The notes beneath the pieces were generated by a model that made no database searches, was not told the origin of the DNA, and saw nothing but the letters and a program-made list of their open reading frames with translations. This document shows, one piece after another, positions 1 to 8,746 of a stretch of DNA of 64,000 nt (its first letter is position 1; every line of letters begins with the position of its first letter). The translations under genes were made by a program, and so were the position numbers. Source of the stretch: Micromonospora sp. WMMD1082 (lineage in GTDB: Bacteria; Actinomycetota; Actinomycetes; Mycobacteriales; Micromonosporaceae); assembly GCF_029626175.1 (NCBI RefSeq), contig NZ_JARUBM010000002.1:124001-188000 (forward strand), written 5' to 3'.

Positions 1-700
1 GGGTCTCGATCGCGTCGACCAGATCGGCCCGCGCGGCGTCGGCGGTCAGCCCGGCGACCCGCTCCAGCTCGCGCCGCCGCTGGTTCTCCGCCTCGACCAG
101 CTCCTCCTCCCGGGCCACCAGTCCCGCCTCCCGCGCGGCGAGGGCGGCCGTCGCGGAGGTCAACTGGCGCTCCCGCTCGGCGAGCCGCTCCACCTCCTCG
201 GTGTGCAGTCGCTCCCGCTCGTCCATCCGGGCCGCCCGCCGCTCCACCTCGGCGGCCTGCTCACGGGTGGTCGCGGCGAGCACCGCCACCTCCCGCTCGC
301 CGCTGCGCCGGGCCGTGGTCCGCAGCTGCTCCGCATCCGCCTCGGCCTGCTTGTGCGCCCGTTCGAGCACCGTGTCCGCCTCGGCGCGGGCATCGTCGAG
401 CACCCGACGCGCCTCCGCCCGGGCCGCCTTCGCCTCGGCCTTGGCCGCCGCCGCCTCCGTGCGGGCCGCCGCGGCGGCGGACTTCGCCACGTCGATGGTG
501 CTGTTCACCTCGTCCGCGGCGGTCCGCAGCGCGGCCAGGGACTGCTCCTGGCGATCCTTCTCCGCGACGTACGCCGGATCCTCCGGTGCCGGGCGCGCCT
601 GGAGCCCGCGCAGCACCCGGAGCCCCAGGAAGATCGCGCCGAGCACCACCAGGGTCAACACCAGCACGGCAACCAGGAGTACGACGTCAAACGCGCTCAT
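1..700 (-). CDS. rny: Ribonuclease Y, N-terminal part (gene runs off the left edge)
   Basis: The visible 233 residues are the membrane-anchored front end of RNase Y, the endoribonuclease that starts mRNA turnover. Residues about 5-30 form one hydrophobic helix (FDVVLLVAVLVLTLVVLGAI). After it comes a long Ala/Glu/Arg-rich coiled coil with repeats of the AAAAKAEAKAARAEARR kind, as expected for this family. The KH and HD catalytic domains lie beyond position 1 and cannot be checked. The ATG at 700 overlaps a short upstream reading frame by ATGA. It lies inside the first of three copies of a 53-bp repeat, so translation may be coupled to an upstream mini-ORF. Location next to recA-recX is common in actinobacteria. 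Confidence 0.85.
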   Translation of the reverse strand, partial: MSAFDVVLLVAVLVLTLVVLGAIFLGLRVLRGLQARPAPEDPAYVAEKDRQEQSLAALRTAADEVNSTIDVAKSAAAAARTEAAAAKAEAKAARAEARRVLDDARAEADTVLERAHKQAEADAEQLRTTARRSGEREVAVLAATTREQAAEVERRAARMDERERLHTEEVERLAERERQLTSATAALAAREAGLVAREEELVEAENQRRRELERVAGLTADAARADLVDAIET

Positions 701-864
701 GCCGGCGCTCCGCTTCGCTCCGCGCCGCCCTGAGGCACCACCGCACTGAGCCGATGACTCGCTCGCTCACGCTCACTCACGCCCGACGCTCCGGTCGCCG
801 GATCCTGCTCACCGTCGTCGGTGGCCCCGGACTCCCCTGCGCCGTCGGCCGGCTCCCCGCTCAT
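697..864 (-). CDS. Mini-ORF (55 aa) translationally coupled to rny
   Basis: From ATG at 864 a 55-residue frame (MSGEPADGAGESGATDDGEQ at its start) ends in GCATGA, and that ATGA contains the rny start. Two shorter frames lie upstream in the same arrangement: 944 to 861 (27 aa) and 1003 to 941 (20 aa). Each ends with the residues PQGGAERSG(A/V)PA and overlaps the next start by ATGA. The shared C-terminus comes from the 53-bp repeat, not from an obvious protein family. They could be leader peptides, or the product of a repeat that carries its own start/stop junction. No function is recognised. Confidence 0.3.
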   Translation of the reverse strand: MSGEPADGAGESGATDDGEQDPATGASGVSERERASHRLSAVVPQGGAERSGAPA

Positions 865-993
865 GCCGGCACTCCGCTACGCTCCGCGCCGCCCTGAGGC
901 ACCACCACACTGAACTGATGATTCACTCGCTGACGCTCGCTCATGCCGGCACTCCGCTACGCTCCGCGCCGCCCTGAGGCACCACCACACTGA
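697..993. repeat. Three copies of a 53-bp repeat spanning the rny start
   Basis: Copies lie at 697-749, 861-913 and 941-993. The second and third are identical over 53 bp; the first differs at three positions. Each copy begins TCATGCCGGC on the plus strand and ends CACCACxxCACTGA-like. Read on the minus strand, each copy ends in GGCATGA, giving a start codon overlapping a stop. Confidence 0.9.
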
Positions 994-1003
994 ACTGAGA
1001 CAT

Positions 1004-1560
1004 CACCGCGCTGAGCCCGATGGCTCGCTCGCACCGCTCGTTCGTGCCGGTGAACCTGTACCGCCTCGTCATGGCGCGCCTCCCCTGAAACGTCGCGCCG
1101 CAACAGCCTGCCGGTGGGCACGCTCCTGCGACTCTGGACGCCCGACCGGAGCGCCTGGCCGTGGGGTGGCTTCCTCCGCCGACGGTGTCCCTGCGGACCG
1201 TCGGCGGGCCGGGTGCAGTGTCACGTAAGCACCGGACCGGCCTGTCCGGAGCTGACGTACGCGGCCGGTGGTGCCGGCCAAAGTGATGCTGTTCCGTTAC
1301 GGGATCTATGTTGTGCGCTTAGCCTGCGCTTGGTCGGGCAATGTGAGCCTTTATGGCGAGGCTAGGTCTCAACCGGCCTCCGGTCAAGAACTCATGATCA
1401 AACCACCCGGACGGAGAGAAGTTACTCAGTCACCCTGCGCCAACAAATACTCGGACTCCAGTGGGCAAAAAAGACGACAACCACCGCCCCCGGGGCCCCC
1501 AACCAGGACCACCCACCACCGGTCCCCACCCACCGCTCGGCGCTAACCGCCAGACCAGCC
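1004..1560. other. Non-coding region upstream of rny
   Basis: No reading frame here has a convincing start, ribosome site or recognisable product. The stretch 1290-1470 is less GC-rich than its surroundings. On the minus strand it holds a possible promoter for the rny direction: TTGTTG (about 1443-1448) and TAACTT (about 1421-1426), 16 bp apart. That reading is weak. Otherwise nothing was identified. Confidence 0.4.
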
Positions 1561-1621
1561 GTTGATCATGAGGTTAGCGGGCAGTTTAGAGATCAAAGTG
1601 CCCGCTAACTTCATGATCAAC
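1561..1621. repeat. 61-bp dispersed palindrome, copy 1
   Basis: A 23-bp arm starting GTTGATCATGAGGTTAGC pairs with 1599-1621 with one mismatch. The centre is TTTAGAGATCAAA. A second element of exactly 61 bp with near-identical arms lies at 32630-32690. It sits downstream of recX, so it could also serve as a terminator, though no U-tract follows. Confidence 0.85.
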
Positions 1622-1660
1622 GCCGTGATGGGCCGGGAGGGAGGGCGGGGGCGGGAGCTG

Positions 1661-2470
1661 TTAGCCGTCGGGGTCGGGGTCGGCGAGGGCGTCGGGGTCG
1701 ATCTGCTCGGCGAACTCGGCCGCCTCGGCGCTCTGCGCGGCAAGCGCGTCCTTGACCGCCCGGATGGCGACCCCCGCCGGGTAGCCCTTGCGGGCCAGCA
1801 TGCCGACCAGCCGCCGGAACACCGCATCCGGCTCACCCCGGGCGGTACGCAGTTTCCGCTCCACCAGGGCGCGGGCGGTCTCCGCCTCGGTGGTGTCGTC
1901 CAACTCGCCGAGCGCCGCGCTGGCGGTGTCGCCGTCGACGCCGCGCTGACGCAACTCGTTGGCGAGTGCCCGGCGGGCCAGCCCTCGGCCGGTGTGCCGG
2001 CTGGTCACCCAGGCCCGGGCGAACGCGGCGTCGTCGATGATGCCGACCTCGTCGTACCGGTCGAGAACCTGGCTGGCGGTCTCCTCGGAGATGCCCCGCC
2101 GGGCCAGCGCGGTAGCCAGTTCCGCGCGGGTACGAGGGCGGACCGCGAGCTGCCGCAGGCAGATCTCCCGGGCCACCTCGGCCTCGTCCACCGTCTTGGC
2201 TTCGCCCACCGGCCCGGTCGGGGCACGGCCGGATCCCGACCCGCCGCGCGGGAAGACCGGTGCCCGTCCGAAGCCGCCCCGGTCACCGGACACGGCCGGC
2301 CCCGGGCCATGCCCGGCATCGCCATCGGATGCGCCGTCTGACTCCGGGGCACCCGGGTCAGGCTCGTCTCCGGAGGCGCGCCGACCTCGGCGGGGGCGCG
2401 GTGTGGCGTCACCCGCACGGGGCGGGCTGGCATCCCAGCCCCGCCCTGTGCGAGCACGTCGTCCTGCCAC
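1661..2470 (-). CDS. recX: RecX, regulatory protein of RecA
   Basis: RecX binds RecA filaments and modulates recombinase activity. The C-terminal ~150 residues show the family's three-helix repeats: AREICLRQLAVRPRTRAEL, then RGISEETASQVLDRYDEVGI with DDAAFARAWV, then GLARRALANELRQRGVD. A charged, Pro/Gly-rich N-terminal extension of about 110 residues precedes them and looks disordered. I chose the GTG at 2470 (VAGRRARTGRGWD), only 10 bp after the recA stop. Any earlier start would run inside recA. No clear ribosome site precedes it, so coupling to recA translation is likely. The protein is 269 aa. Confidence 0.85.
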   Translation of the reverse strand: MAGRRARTGRGWDASPPRAGDATPRPRRGRRASGDEPDPGAPESDGASDGDAGHGPGPAVSGDRGGFGRAPVFPRGGSGSGRAPTGPVGEAKTVDEAEVAREICLRQLAVRPRTRAELATALARRGISEETASQVLDRYDEVGIIDDAAFARAWVTSRHTGRGLARRALANELRQRGVDGDTASAALGELDDTTEAETARALVERKLRTARGEPDAVFRRLVGMLARKGYPAGVAIRAVKDALAAQSAEAAEFAEQIDPDALADPDPDG

Positions 2471-2480
2471 GACCGGAGGA

Positions 2481-4631
2481 TCAGAAGTCGACCGGCGGCA
2501 GCTCCGGGCCACCGGTGGCGTCGCCCGCGCCGACCCCGACGCCGAGCTTCTCCAGGATCTTCTTCTCGATCTCGGCGGCCACGTCCGGGTTCTCCCGGAG
2601 GAACTCGCGGGCCTTCTCCTTGCCCTGACCGAGCTGGTCACCGTCGTAGGTGTACCAGGCGCCGGACTTGCGGATGATCGACTGCTCGACACCGACGTCG
2701 ATCAGCGAACCCTCGCGGGAGATGCCCTTGCCATACATGATGTCGAACTCGGCCTGTTTGAATGGGGACGCAACTTTGTTCTTCACGACCTTGACCCGGG
2801 TGCGGTTACCGACCACGTCGGTACCGTCCTTGAGGCTCTCGATGCGCCGCACGTCGAGCCGGACCGAGGCGTAGAACTTCAGCGCCCGACCACCCGTCGT
2901 GGTTTCGGGGCTGTTGTGCACCAGGATTCCGTCAGCGAGATAGTTGTGCGAGCCTTCGATCTCGATGTCGAACCGGTCCATGTTCTTATGGTCGCGCCTA
3001 GCCTCGATCTCGAGAATCCGAGCAGGCAGCGGGTACATCACCGGCTGGGTGAACTGCGAGACCACTTCGCAACGGCCACGGAACCTCGGCAGAAGCTTGT
3101 ACTCCATGCACTCGGGGATGTATGGCGCGACCATTTCCTGGAACTTCTCGGAAGCCGCAGTGGTGAAACGCAGGACGTTGACCTGACGCTGCCCGCGCTT
3201 CGTGAGCTTCACGTCGAGACGCCAGCCGTCGCGCAGGTACTCCAGCAGACGCTGACGGCTACCTTCGCTCATCGCCTCGACGCAGATCTCTATGCGGCCA
3301 CTGCCGCCCTTGGTCCGCTGTTGCACTCCCTTGGAACGCAGCGTGAAGCAGCCGTCGTCCATATACCAGACAGCGAGGGCAAAGGGGGTCAGTTCCTTAA
3401 GGTAATCCCAGCTCAGGTGCTTCTTACCGTCACCCAGATAGACCGCCTGCCGCAGCTCTCCGAGCTCGGCAAGTGGAGTGAAGTCGGCGAACACCGCACC
3501 CTTCTGGTTGGACGTTCGACTGTGCTGGACATTGCTGAGCAGGGAGACCTTCCAGTCGAGGTAAACGGCCTGCTCAGCAGCATGGCCCATCCGAAAACGG
3601 CCGCTCTCTGCGTCTCGCCGAACAGGCGCCGAAAGGTTGCCATCTCCCATCAACGAGCCAAGCACCAGCTGCCACTGCTGCGGGCTCAACACGTGGGGTT
3701 GGGCCAGCATCACCCGATCACCGGGAAGCAGCTCGCCCGCCTCACGCCAGCCGCCCGGAGTCATGATCAGATGGTTACGGGTCATCGACATGGTCGCTCG
3801 ACCCCGACCAGCACCGCCACCCGCCCGCTCGACCTTGAATCGCAGGAACTCCTCGGTCGTGCCGTTGTTGAACCAGTTGACGACCCGGCGCGGGGTAAGA
3901 CAGCCCAACTCCCCGTCGTAGGAGAGCACCTTGACGTCCATCTTCTCGGTAACGATCTTGCCGAGGGGCTGCTGAGAGCCGTCGGCGAGAGTGACCTTGG
4001 TATCCCAAGATCCACATCCGAACATGACACCGATCTTCTCGCGGAGCTGGTTGATGAAGATCGCGGTGGTGCCGGTGTTGTTGAGCACACCGGTGATCTT
4101 CCGCAGCGCCTGGCTCATCAGCCGGGCCTGCAGACCCACGTGGCTGTCACCCATCTCGCCCTCGATCTCGGCTCGCGGCACCAGAGCGGCGACCGAGTCG
4201 ATGACGATGATGTCGATCGCACCGGAACGGACCAGCATGTCCGCGATCTCCAGCGCCTGCTCGCCGGTGTCCGGCTGGGAAACCAGCAGGGCGTCGGTGT
4301 CGACGCCGAGGGCCTTCGCGTACTCCGGGTCGAGCGCGTGCTCCGCGTCGATGAAGGCGGCGATGCCGCCGGCCCGCTGGGCGTTGGCCACCGCGTGCAG
4401 GGCGACCGTGGTCTTCCCGCTGCTCTCGGGACCGTATACCTCGACGACCCGGCCGCGGGGCAGACCGCCCACGCCGAGTGCCACGTCGAGCGCGATGGAA
4501 CCGGTCTGAATGACCGAGGTCTGGATGACCGGCCGCTCCCCCAGCCGCATCACCGAGCCCTTGCCGAATTGTTTGTCAATCTGAGCGAGAGCAAGGTCGA
4601 GCGCCTTCTCCCGGTCAGGTCCTGCCGCCAT
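2481..4631 (-). CDS. recA: RecA recombinase precursor containing an intein
   Basis: The 716-residue precursor is a 348-residue RecA interrupted by a 368-residue intein. RecA forms ATP-dependent filaments on single-stranded DNA, drives strand exchange and triggers LexA self-cleavage. Visible motifs are Walker A GPESSGKT (residues 67-74), [13 protein letters not shown] just before the insertion, and [20 protein letters not shown] just after it. The ATG at 4631 gives [20 protein letters not shown], the usual actinobacterial N-terminus; further upstream in-frame sequence is non-coding. RecX follows in the same operon. An SOS box lies about 130 bp upstream. Precise splicing is required for RecA function. 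Confidence 0.97.
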   Translation of the reverse strand: MAAGPDREKALDLALAQIDKQFGKGSVMRLGERPVIQTSVIQTGSIALDVALGVGGLPRGRVVEVYGPESSGKTTVALHAVANAQRAGGIAAFIDAEHALDPEYAKALGVDTDALLVSQPDTGEQALEIADMLVRSGAIDIIVIDSVAALVPRAEIEGEMGDSHVGLQARLMSQALRKITGVLNNTGTTAIFINQLREKIGVMFGCGSWDTKVTLADGSQQPLGKIVTEKMDVKVLSYDGELGCLTPRRVVNWFNNGTTEEFLRFKVERAGGGAGRGRATMSMTRNHLIMTPGGWREAGELLPGDRVMLAQPHVLSPQQWQLVLGSLMGDGNLSAPVRRDAESGRFRMGHAAEQAVYLDWKVSLLSNVQHSRTSNQKGAVFADFTPLAELGELRQAVYLGDGKKHLSWDYLKELTPFALAVWYMDDGCFTLRSKGVQQRTKGGSGRIEICVEAMSEGSRQRLLEYLRDGWRLDVKLTKRGQRQVNVLRFTTAASEKFQEMVAPYIPECMEYKLLPRFRGRCEVVSQFTQPVMYPLPARILEIEARRDHKNMDRFDIEIEGSHNYLADGILVHNSPETTTGGRALKFYASVRLDVRRIESLKDGTDVVGNRTRVKVVKNKVASPFKQAEFDIMYGKGISREGSLIDVGVEQSIIRKSGAWYTYDGDQLGQGKEKAREFLRENPDVAAEIEKKILEKLGVGVGAGDATGGPELPPVDF
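2913..4016 (-). other. RecA intein (RecA-b site) with LAGLIDADG homing endonuclease
   Basis: The intein occupies precursor residues 206-573, between MFG and SPETTTGG. It starts with Cys ([13 protein letters not shown]) and ends HN, followed by Ser as the +1 residue, so all splice-junction residues are present. The block B motif is TRNH. Two LAGLIDADG helices are intact ([13 protein letters not shown] and [12 protein letters not shown]), so the endonuclease may be active. The insertion point after Gly205 is the one used in Mycobacterium leprae RecA, not the M. tuberculosis site. The C-terminal block is [19 protein letters not shown]. Confidence 0.95.
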
Positions 4632-4762
4632 CGTTGCCACCCCTGCCTTCGCCGGCGTCTTTCCTGAGCTTCGCGTCACGCGGGACACGCTAGGCGCTGG
4701 GTCCGACAGAACACCAGCCGCCGGGCCGTGGCCTGTGGACGAGCACCCGCTGTGGACAATAG

Positions 4763-4778
4763 CCGAACAGGTGTACGA
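4763..4778. promoter_or_regulatory. LexA-type SOS box upstream of recA
   Basis: The plus strand reads CCGAACAGGTGTACGA; the minus strand reads TCGTACACCTGTTCGG. This matches the actinobacterial LexA consensus TCGAAC-N4-GTTCGA with few mismatches and lies 132 bp upstream of the recA ATG, so recA is probably damage-inducible. Confidence 0.75.
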
Positions 4779-4815
4779 GTCGGCAAGAGACACGCGGAAG
4801 TAACGAATCGGCCGC

Positions 4816-5016
4816 TCAGCGTAGTCGCGCGGGCACCCGGTCGGGGTAGGCGGCGACCACGGCCCGCCACACCACGTGGGTCTCCTCACCGGCCGCGAGG
4901 GCCTGCTCGATGGTCCGCCCGCCGAGTTCCGACAGCACCTGGTCGCTGGCGATGCTGGTCGCGTACGCCGGCCCGAACGCCTCCGCCAGTCGCGCCCAGA
5001 AGTCGGTCAGCCGCAC
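4816..5016 (-). CDS. DUF3046 family small protein
   Basis: A 66-residue protein starting [20 protein letters not shown] and containing [20 protein letters not shown] and VWRAVVAAY. This is the DUF3046 pattern, a short actinobacterial family commonly encoded next to recA. The molecular role is unknown to me. It follows the MFS gene with a 3-bp gap and is probably co-transcribed with it. The recA promoter region lies directly downstream. Confidence 0.85.
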   Translation of the reverse strand: MRLTDFWARLAEAFGPAYATSIASDQVLSELGGRTIEQALAAGEETHVVWRAVVAAYPDRVPARLR

Positions 5017-5019
5017 GGG

Positions 5020-6477
5020 TCACTCCTTCTCGTCCGGTGCGCCCACCGGCGCCCGACGCAACGCTAGCGCCAGCAGTGGCGCCACCGCGACCGCGGCGAG
5101 CAGGCTCAGCACGGGATAGCCCGCCACCTGCATGACAAACCCGCTGACCGCACCGGCGAGGGCCCCGGCCAACCCCATGACCAGGTCGGACAGGCCCTGC
5201 GCGCTGGGGCGTACCGGGTCCGGCACCGACTCCGACAGCAGGGTGGAGCCGGCCACCATGGTCGCCGACCAGCCGAGCCCGAGCAGGATCAGCCCGACGG
5301 TGAGCTGGAGCGTGTGGTGTCCGGCGGTGCCGGTGACCGCGCAGGCGGCCAGCAGCGTCCCGATCCCACCGAGGATGACCGGGCGCCGGCCGGACCGGTC
5401 GGCGAGCCAGCCGACCACCGGCGCCAACCCGTACATGCCGGCGATGTGCAGGCTCAGCACGAGCCCGACCACCGGCAGCACCTCCTCGACGGCGTAGTAC
5501 TCCCGCAGATGCACCGGGGCCATCGTCATCACGGCCACCATCACCAGGTGGCCCATTGCCACGGCGGCGATACCGAGCCGGGCCGCGGGCCGGGCGCGTA
5601 CCACCGACCAGGCGGCGCGCATGCCCGCACCGCGCCGGGCCGGCGGTGCCGGCGCCGCGACCGGCTCGGCCGCGGCCACGACCGGGCTGGGCGCCGAGAC
5701 CGGGCCGGTAGCCGACGCCGGGCTGGGCGCCGACGCCGGGCCGGTAGCCGAGACCGGGCCGGGCGCGGCCGGGTCGGTGCCGGGTGGCAGCGGGGGTGCC
5801 TCGGCCGGCCCGGGGTCGCCGGAGCGGGCCGCCGCGAGCCGGCGCGCGGTGAGCAGCGGGTCGGGGCGCAACCACAGCAGCAGTACGCCGGCGGCGAGCA
5901 CGAACGCGGCGGCGCTGAACGCGAACGGGCCGGCCAGGGCCGGCAGTCCCCAACCCCTGGTGGCGCGGTCGGCGAGCGCGGCGAAGTTCGGGGCGGCCAC
6001 CGCGCCGATGGTGGTGGCCCAGACGATCAGCGACAGCTGCCGGGCCCGCCGGTCCGGTGCGGCCAGGTCGACCGCGGCGTAGCGGGCCTGCAGGTTGGCC
6101 GTGGAACCGCCGCCGAACAGCAGCATGCCGACGAAGAGCAGGGGGATCGAGCGGGTCGCCGCGGCCAGCACGATCAGCGTGCCGCCCACCGTGCCGACGC
6201 CGTACGCGAAGGCCAGGCCCGGGCGGCGGCCGTGCCCGTTGGTGATCCGGGTTACCGGGACGGCGAGCAGCGCACCGCCGACCACGGCGGCGCTCAGCGC
6301 CAGCCCGGCCAGCGCGGTGCCGGCGATCTCGGCGGCGAGCAGCGCCCCGACGGCGATGCCGATGGTCACCCCGATGCCGCCGACGATCTGGGTGGTGAGG
6401 AGCAGCCGCAGGGTACGCCGCTGGATCGGCGCGACATCCGGGTGCGCCGGCACCGGGGTCGTCAGGTCAGTCGCCAA
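5020..6477 (-). CDS. MFS transporter
   Basis: A major-facilitator membrane protein of about 485 residues with two six-helix halves. The first half includes LLLTTQIVGGIGVTIGIAVG and the NGHGRRPGLA loop; the second carries the conserved LADRSGRRPVIL loop between helices. A Pro/Ala/Ser-rich cytoplasmic linker (about residues 230-285) contains repeats of ATGPASAPSPAS and similar units. I chose the TTG at 6477 because AAGGAG lies 7 nt upstream; an ATG at 6507 would add 10 residues but has a poor ribosome site. Substrate unknown; drug or metabolite export is a guess. Confidence 0.8.
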   Translation of the reverse strand: MATDLTTPVPAHPDVAPIQRRTLRLLLTTQIVGGIGVTIGIAVGALLAAEIAGTALAGLALSAAVVGGALLAVPVTRITNGHGRRPGLAFAYGVGTVGGTLIVLAAATRSIPLLFVGMLLFGGGSTANLQARYAAVDLAAPDRRARQLSLIVWATTIGAVAAPNFAALADRATRGWGLPALAGPFAFSAAAFVLAAGVLLLWLRPDPLLTARRLAAARSGDPGPAEAPPLPPGTDPAAPGPVSATGPASAPSPASATGPVSAPSPVVAAAEPVAAPAPPARRGAGMRAAWSVVRARPAARLGIAAVAMGHLVMVAVMTMAPVHLREYYAVEEVLPVVGLVLSLHIAGMYGLAPVVGWLADRSGRRPVILGGIGTLLAACAVTGTAGHHTLQLTVGLILLGLGWSATMVAGSTLLSESVPDPVRPSAQGLSDLVMGLAGALAGAVSGFVMQVAGYPVLSLLAAVAVAPLLALALRRAPVGAPDEKE

Positions 6478-6544
6478 CGGGATGCTCCTTGGTGAGGGAC
6501 TGACCATCCTGTCGCACCGACCGGCGGGTGGCAGCCCGGTTTCG

Positions 6545-7684
6545 TCACAGCCCCAGGCCGCGTCCGATGATCTCCTTCATGATCTCGGTGGTGCCGCCGT
6601 AGATGGTCTGCACCCGGCTGTCCAGCCAGGCCCTCGCCACCGGGTACTCCAGCATGAAGCCGTAGCCGCCGTGCAACTGCACGCACCGGTCGGCGACCCG
6701 GTTCTGCAACTCGGTGGTCCACCACTTGGCCCTGGCCGCGTCGGTCACCGACAGTCGGCCCGCGTTGAACTCGGCGATGCAGTGGTTGAGGAAGGTCCGC
6801 GCGATGGTCACCTCGGTGTCCAGCTCGGCCAGGAGGAACCGGTTGTGCTGGAACTTGCCGATCGGCCGGCCGAACGCCTCCCGGGTGAGCGCGTAGTCCA
6901 GGGTCAGCGCGAGCAGCCGCTCGGCGGCGGCGACCGCGGCGATGGCGATGCTGAGCCGTTCCCGGGGCAGGTTGGCCATCAGGTGGTAGAAGCCGTGGTT
7001 CTCGGTGCCGATGAGGTTCTCCGCCGGCACCCGGCAGTCGTCGAAGAAGAGTTCGGCGGTGTCGTTGGCCTTCAGGCCCACCTTCGCCAGCCGGCGGCCC
7101 CGGGTGAAGCCGGCGGTGCCGGTCTCCACCGCGATCAGGCTCACGCCGTGCGCGCCCTCGTCGGCGGTACGGGCGACCACGATCACCAGGTCGGCCTGTT
7201 CGCCGTTGGTGATGAACGTCTTCTGCCCGTTGAGTACGTAGTCGTCACCGTCGCGCACGGCGGTGGTGCGTACGCCGGCCAGGTCGGAACCGGTGCCCGG
7301 TTCGCTCATCGCGATGGCGGTGACCAGGTCCCCCGAGCAGAACCGTGGCAGCCAGCGCTGGCGCTGCTCCTCGGTGGTCAACTCGGTGAGGTACGGCGCC
7401 ACCACGTCGTTGTGCAGGCCGAAGCCGAGCCCGGAGCAGCCGGCGTTGACGATCTCCTCGACCAGGACCGCGTTGTACCGGAAGTCCCGCTGCCCGCCAC
7501 CGCCGTACGCCTCGTCGATGTCCGGGCCGAGCAGTCCGGCGGCGCCCGCCTTGCGCCACACCTCGCGGTCGACGATCCCGTCGGCCTCCCAGCGTTCGTG
7601 GTGCGGCACCGCCTCCCGGACCAGGAACGTGCGGCACAGCTCGCGGAACTCGTCGTGGTCGCGGTCGTAGAGATGCTGCTGCAT
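6545..7684 (-). CDS. Acyl-CoA dehydrogenase
   Basis: An FAD flavoenzyme that introduces an alpha-beta double bond into acyl-CoA thioesters. The 379 residues show the whole family layout: an N-terminal helical domain (ERWEADGIVDREVWRKAGAA), the middle beta domain with AIAMSEPGTGSDLAGVRTTA, and the C-terminal domain ending LHGGYGFMLEYPVARAWLDS and IYGGTTEIMKEIIGRGLGL. The catalytic-base position in the YGGTTEI motif is present. The ATG at 7684 gives MQQHLYDRDHDEF. The gene stands alone between the MFS and udgX genes; chain-length specificity cannot be read. Confidence 0.9.
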   Translation of the reverse strand: MQQHLYDRDHDEFRELCRTFLVREAVPHHERWEADGIVDREVWRKAGAAGLLGPDIDEAYGGGGQRDFRYNAVLVEEIVNAGCSGLGFGLHNDVVAPYLTELTTEEQRQRWLPRFCSGDLVTAIAMSEPGTGSDLAGVRTTAVRDGDDYVLNGQKTFITNGEQADLVIVVARTADEGAHGVSLIAVETGTAGFTRGRRLAKVGLKANDTAELFFDDCRVPAENLIGTENHGFYHLMANLPRERLSIAIAAVAAAERLLALTLDYALTREAFGRPIGKFQHNRFLLAELDTEVTIARTFLNHCIAEFNAGRLSVTDAARAKWWTTELQNRVADRCVQLHGGYGFMLEYPVARAWLDSRVQTIYGGTTEIMKEIIGRGLGL

Positions 7685-7769
7685 GGCGGCAAGTGTGGCA
7701 CCGCCCACCACCCCCGCACAGGCCACCAACCCGGGCGGCCCCCGCCACGCCCAGCCGGATCGCGTCGAG

Positions 7770-7814
7770 ATCTTGGACAGTTTCCGTGAGCGCGTAACGG
7801 AAACTGTCCAAGAT
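7770..7814. terminator. Perfect 18-bp inverted repeat after udgX
   Basis: Arms ATCTTGGACAGTTTCCGT (7770-7787) and its exact reverse complement (7797-7814) flank a 9-bp loop. It lies between the udgX stop and the acyl-CoA dehydrogenase start, so terminator is the natural reading. There is no U-tract, and it could instead be a dispersed palindrome. Confidence 0.6.
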
Positions 7815-7857
7815 TGACGTGTGCTGCTGGCGGCGGGGCCCGCCAGCACGCGAACCG

Positions 7858-8559
7858 TCAGCCGGCGAGGGCTCGGGCGGCGACGGTGAGGTCGGCGACC
7901 AGCCCGTCGTACGCGACGTCCTGGTTGTCGGCGCGGAGCACGGCGGAGGGGTGGATGGTGGCCAGCAGTCGGGCCGGCGGTGCGTCGGCGGTGTGGCCGG
8001 CGCTGTCCACCGGCACCCGCTGGAAGTCCTCCGGGTGCTGTGCGGCGGCCGGCCACGGCAGCAGTTCGCCGCGCTGGCGGGTGACCCGGAACGCCGGTCC
8101 GAGCAGCGCCTTCGCGGCGGTCGCCCCGAGCACGACGACCACCTCCGGGTGCAGCCGGGCGAACTCGGCCACCAGCCAGGGCCGGCAGGCGGCGATGTGC
8201 ACCCGGTCGGGCGTCTGGTGGATGCGCCGCTTGCCCCGCAACTCGAAGCGGAAGTGCTTCACCGCGTTGGTGAGGTAGATATGTCCCGGATCGAGTCCGG
8301 CGTCGTCCACGGCCCGGCGGAGCAGCCGGCCGGCGGGGCCGACGAAGGGCAGGCCCTTCTGGTCCTCCATGTCGCCGGGCTGTTCGCCGACGAAGACGAC
8401 CCGGGCGCTGGCGTCGCCCCGGCCGAAGACGGTCTGGGAGGCGTCCCGGTACAGCTCGCAGCCCCGGCAGCCGGCGGCAGCGGCCCGCAGGGCGTCGAGG
8501 GTGTCGGCCTGCGGCGGGATGAACCGCTGGGCGCCGGGCGCGGTATCGGTGTCGGCCAT
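7858..8559 (-). CDS. udgX: UdgX-type uracil-DNA glycosylase
   Basis: A 233-residue member of the family-4-like uracil-DNA glycosylases. Motif A is GEQPGDMEDQKGLPFVGPAG and motif B is HPSAVLR. Cysteines for an Fe-S cluster include the CRGC pair near residue 33. The segment ELRGKRRIHQTP contains KRRIH, the insertion loop that defines UdgX. In characterised UdgX enzymes this histidine forms a covalent bond to uracil-derived abasic DNA; here that is inferred from the motif. The ATG at 8559 gives MADTDTAPGAQRF. The gene is monocistronic. It adds to the repair genes in the window (recA, lhr, nei). Confidence 0.88.
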   Translation of the reverse strand: MADTDTAPGAQRFIPPQADTLDALRAAAAGCRGCELYRDASQTVFGRGDASARVVFVGEQPGDMEDQKGLPFVGPAGRLLRRAVDDAGLDPGHIYLTNAVKHFRFELRGKRRIHQTPDRVHIAACRPWLVAEFARLHPEVVVVLGATAAKALLGPAFRVTRQRGELLPWPAAAQHPEDFQRVPVDSAGHTADAPPARLLATIHPSAVLRADNQDVAYDGLVADLTVAARALAG

Positions 8560-8626
8560 AGCGATTGTTCTACCCGGTGTGACGCGGACCACGCGAGCAG
8601 GGCCGGCCGGTCCGCCCTGGTGTCCC

Positions 8627-8659
8627 ACCACGAGTTGCGGCATCTCGGGGTATCCGGCG
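8627..8659. repeat. Dispersed TTGCGGCATCTCGGGG repeat, half copy
   Basis: 33 bp identical to 12369-12401, including CGAGTTGCGGCATCTCGGGG. Here only one arm of the palindrome is present; at 12373 both arms are present. It lies between udgX and the terminator of the cupin gene. Confidence 0.8.
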
Positions 8660-8694
8660 GTAGCCGAAGGTACCGGCACCCCGCGTACGGAGAG

Positions 8695-8735
8695 AACGGC
8701 CCCGGCCACTCCACTGCGAGGCGGTCGGGGCCGTT
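8695..8735 (-). terminator. Terminator of the cupin_4 gene
   Basis: AACGGCCCC (8695-8703) pairs with GGGGCCGTT (8727-8735), just after the minus-strand stop at 8747. Confidence 0.65.
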
Positions 8736-8746
8736 GTCGTTGGCGC

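Noticed and set aside
1069..1281. A 70-codon minus-strand frame in the rny-recX gap
   Set aside because: No ribosome site, Arg/Gly/Pro-rich translation and no recognisable motif.
1959..4667. A 902-codon plus-strand frame opposite recX and recA
   Set aside because: Shadow of recA, recX and the intein, which have unmistakable motifs.
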